The translations under genes were made by a program, and so were the position numbers. Below the pieces are notes generated by a model. The model worked only from the letters and a program-made list of their open reading frames with translations. It searched no databases and was not told the DNA's origin. 64,000 nt of DNA from Candidatus Epulonipiscium viviparus (GTDB taxonomy: Bacteria; Bacillota; Clostridia; Lachnospirales; Cellulosilyticaceae), in the NCBI RefSeq assembly GCF_030708075.1, contig NZ_CP117982.1, forward strand, positions 1,102,028 to 1,166,027. The letters are read 5' to 3'. Positions 63,769 to 64,000 of this stretch are shown piece after piece (the stretch's first letter is position 1; every line of letters begins with the position of its first letter).

Positions 63769-63869
63769 TATTTTGGTCTTTGTGTCTTTTCTTGACTAAA
63801 GAATTTGTTAAAGAATAAATAGGTTTTTCTATTCAATCTTTTTCGGTTTTGTTGTAGATTATTTCTAAT

Positions 63870-63899
63870 CTTCATTGTATTCAGTTTTCAAAGTACAAT
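63870..63899 (-). other. 5' arm of the 23S rRNA processing stem
   Basis: Partner of the arm at 60809-60838, about 100 bases before the mature 23S 5' end. Read on the minus strand it contains TTGTACTTTGAAAAC, a sequence often seen in Firmicutes rRNA spacers. Confidence 0.65.
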
Positions 63900-63931
63900 G
63901 TGGATATAAGACTTTTATCCTATATTCCAAG

Positions 63932-64000
63932 TGGAGATTAAGGGATTTGAACCCTTGACCCCCTGCGTGCAAAGCAGGTGCTCTCCCAGCTGAGCTAAAC
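63932..64000 (-). tRNA. tRNA-Ala (UGC), 5' end outside window
   Basis: The 3' 69 bases of a cloverleaf with anticodon TGC, acceptor 3' strand AATCTCC and discriminator A. The window ends within the acceptor 5' strand. It sits upstream of the 23S gene, the usual place for tRNA-Ala in the 16S-23S spacer; the 16S gene should lie beyond the window. Confidence 0.9.

Overview
The window comes from a low-GC, spore-forming Gram-positive bacterium of class Clostridia, most likely a gut or symbiotic lineage near Lachnospiraceae or Cellulosilyticum/Epulopiscium-type bacteria. The grounds are A+T-rich DNA, strong AGGAGG-type ribosome sites, SpoIIE, YaaT/RicT and FapA, and the clostridial gene strings tilS-hpt-ftsH, rpmE-yqhQ-prmC-prfA, yaaO-yaaR-holB-yaaT-trmN6 and pta-ackA-rpmF-plsX-acpP. 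This placement rests on gene content and order read by eye; no database was searched.

Layout. 1-2.2 kb: the end of a Gfo/Idh/MocA oxidoreductase gene and a GPH-type sugar transporter. 2.3-6.5 kb (minus): ftsH, hpt, tilS and a small membrane protein. 6.6-11.7 kb (plus): L31, YqhQ, PrmC and its substrate release factor RF1, with a decayed SGNH hydrolase between them, then an M17 aminopeptidase. 11.7-20.4 kb (minus): cold-shock protein, TrmN6, YaaT, HolB, YaaR, an Orn/Lys/Arg decarboxylase, an orphan MazF, CCA-adding enzyme and FapA. 20.7-20.9 kb: Asn-Trp-Met tRNA operon. 21-26.1 kb: Sel1 protein, a small ferredoxin with an operator-like palindrome, a GH30 glycosidase and two tandem URO-D-superfamily proteins. 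26.2-34.6 kb (plus): AI-2E-family permease, RsmD, CoaD, a coiled-coil protein, (minus) TmcAL, then Pta-AckA, a 32-residue basic peptide, L32, PlsX and ACP. 34.6-34.8 kb: Gly-Pro tRNA operon. 35-41.4 kb: mixed accessory genes (unknown protein, aminotransferase, esterase, acyltransferase with a probable AUU start, SGNH hydrolase, DeoB). 41.5-50.1 kb: two tandem signal peptidases I, an unknown 490-residue protein, RtcB, MgtC, ComM/YifB, a small protein, a frameshifted amidase and a methyltransferase. 50.2-52 kb: an 18-bp minisatellite directly before a sugar-binding lipoprotein whose linker uses the same repeat unit. 52-55 kb (minus): a complete ECF transporter of unknown substrate. 55-60 kb: parvulin, SpoIIE, sulfatase. 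60.1-64 kb (minus): tRNA-Ala, 23S rRNA and seven tRNA genes, with no 5S gene after the 23S.

Functional links. RF1 and its methylase sit together. TmcAL (uses acetate) lies head-to-head with pta-ackA (acetate metabolism). The L32-PlsX-ACP string couples ribosome and lipid synthesis. The sugar transporter, GH30, sugar-binding lipoprotein, sulfatase and esterases suggest a glycan-feeding lifestyle. Several start sites are revised from the longest open frame on the basis of visible ribosome-binding sites. No prophage, insertion sequence, CRISPR array or obvious defence island was seen. The most unusual items are the minisatellite/linker pair, the tandem URO-D-like genes, the SpoIIE promoter, the ferredoxin operator and the missing 5S gene.
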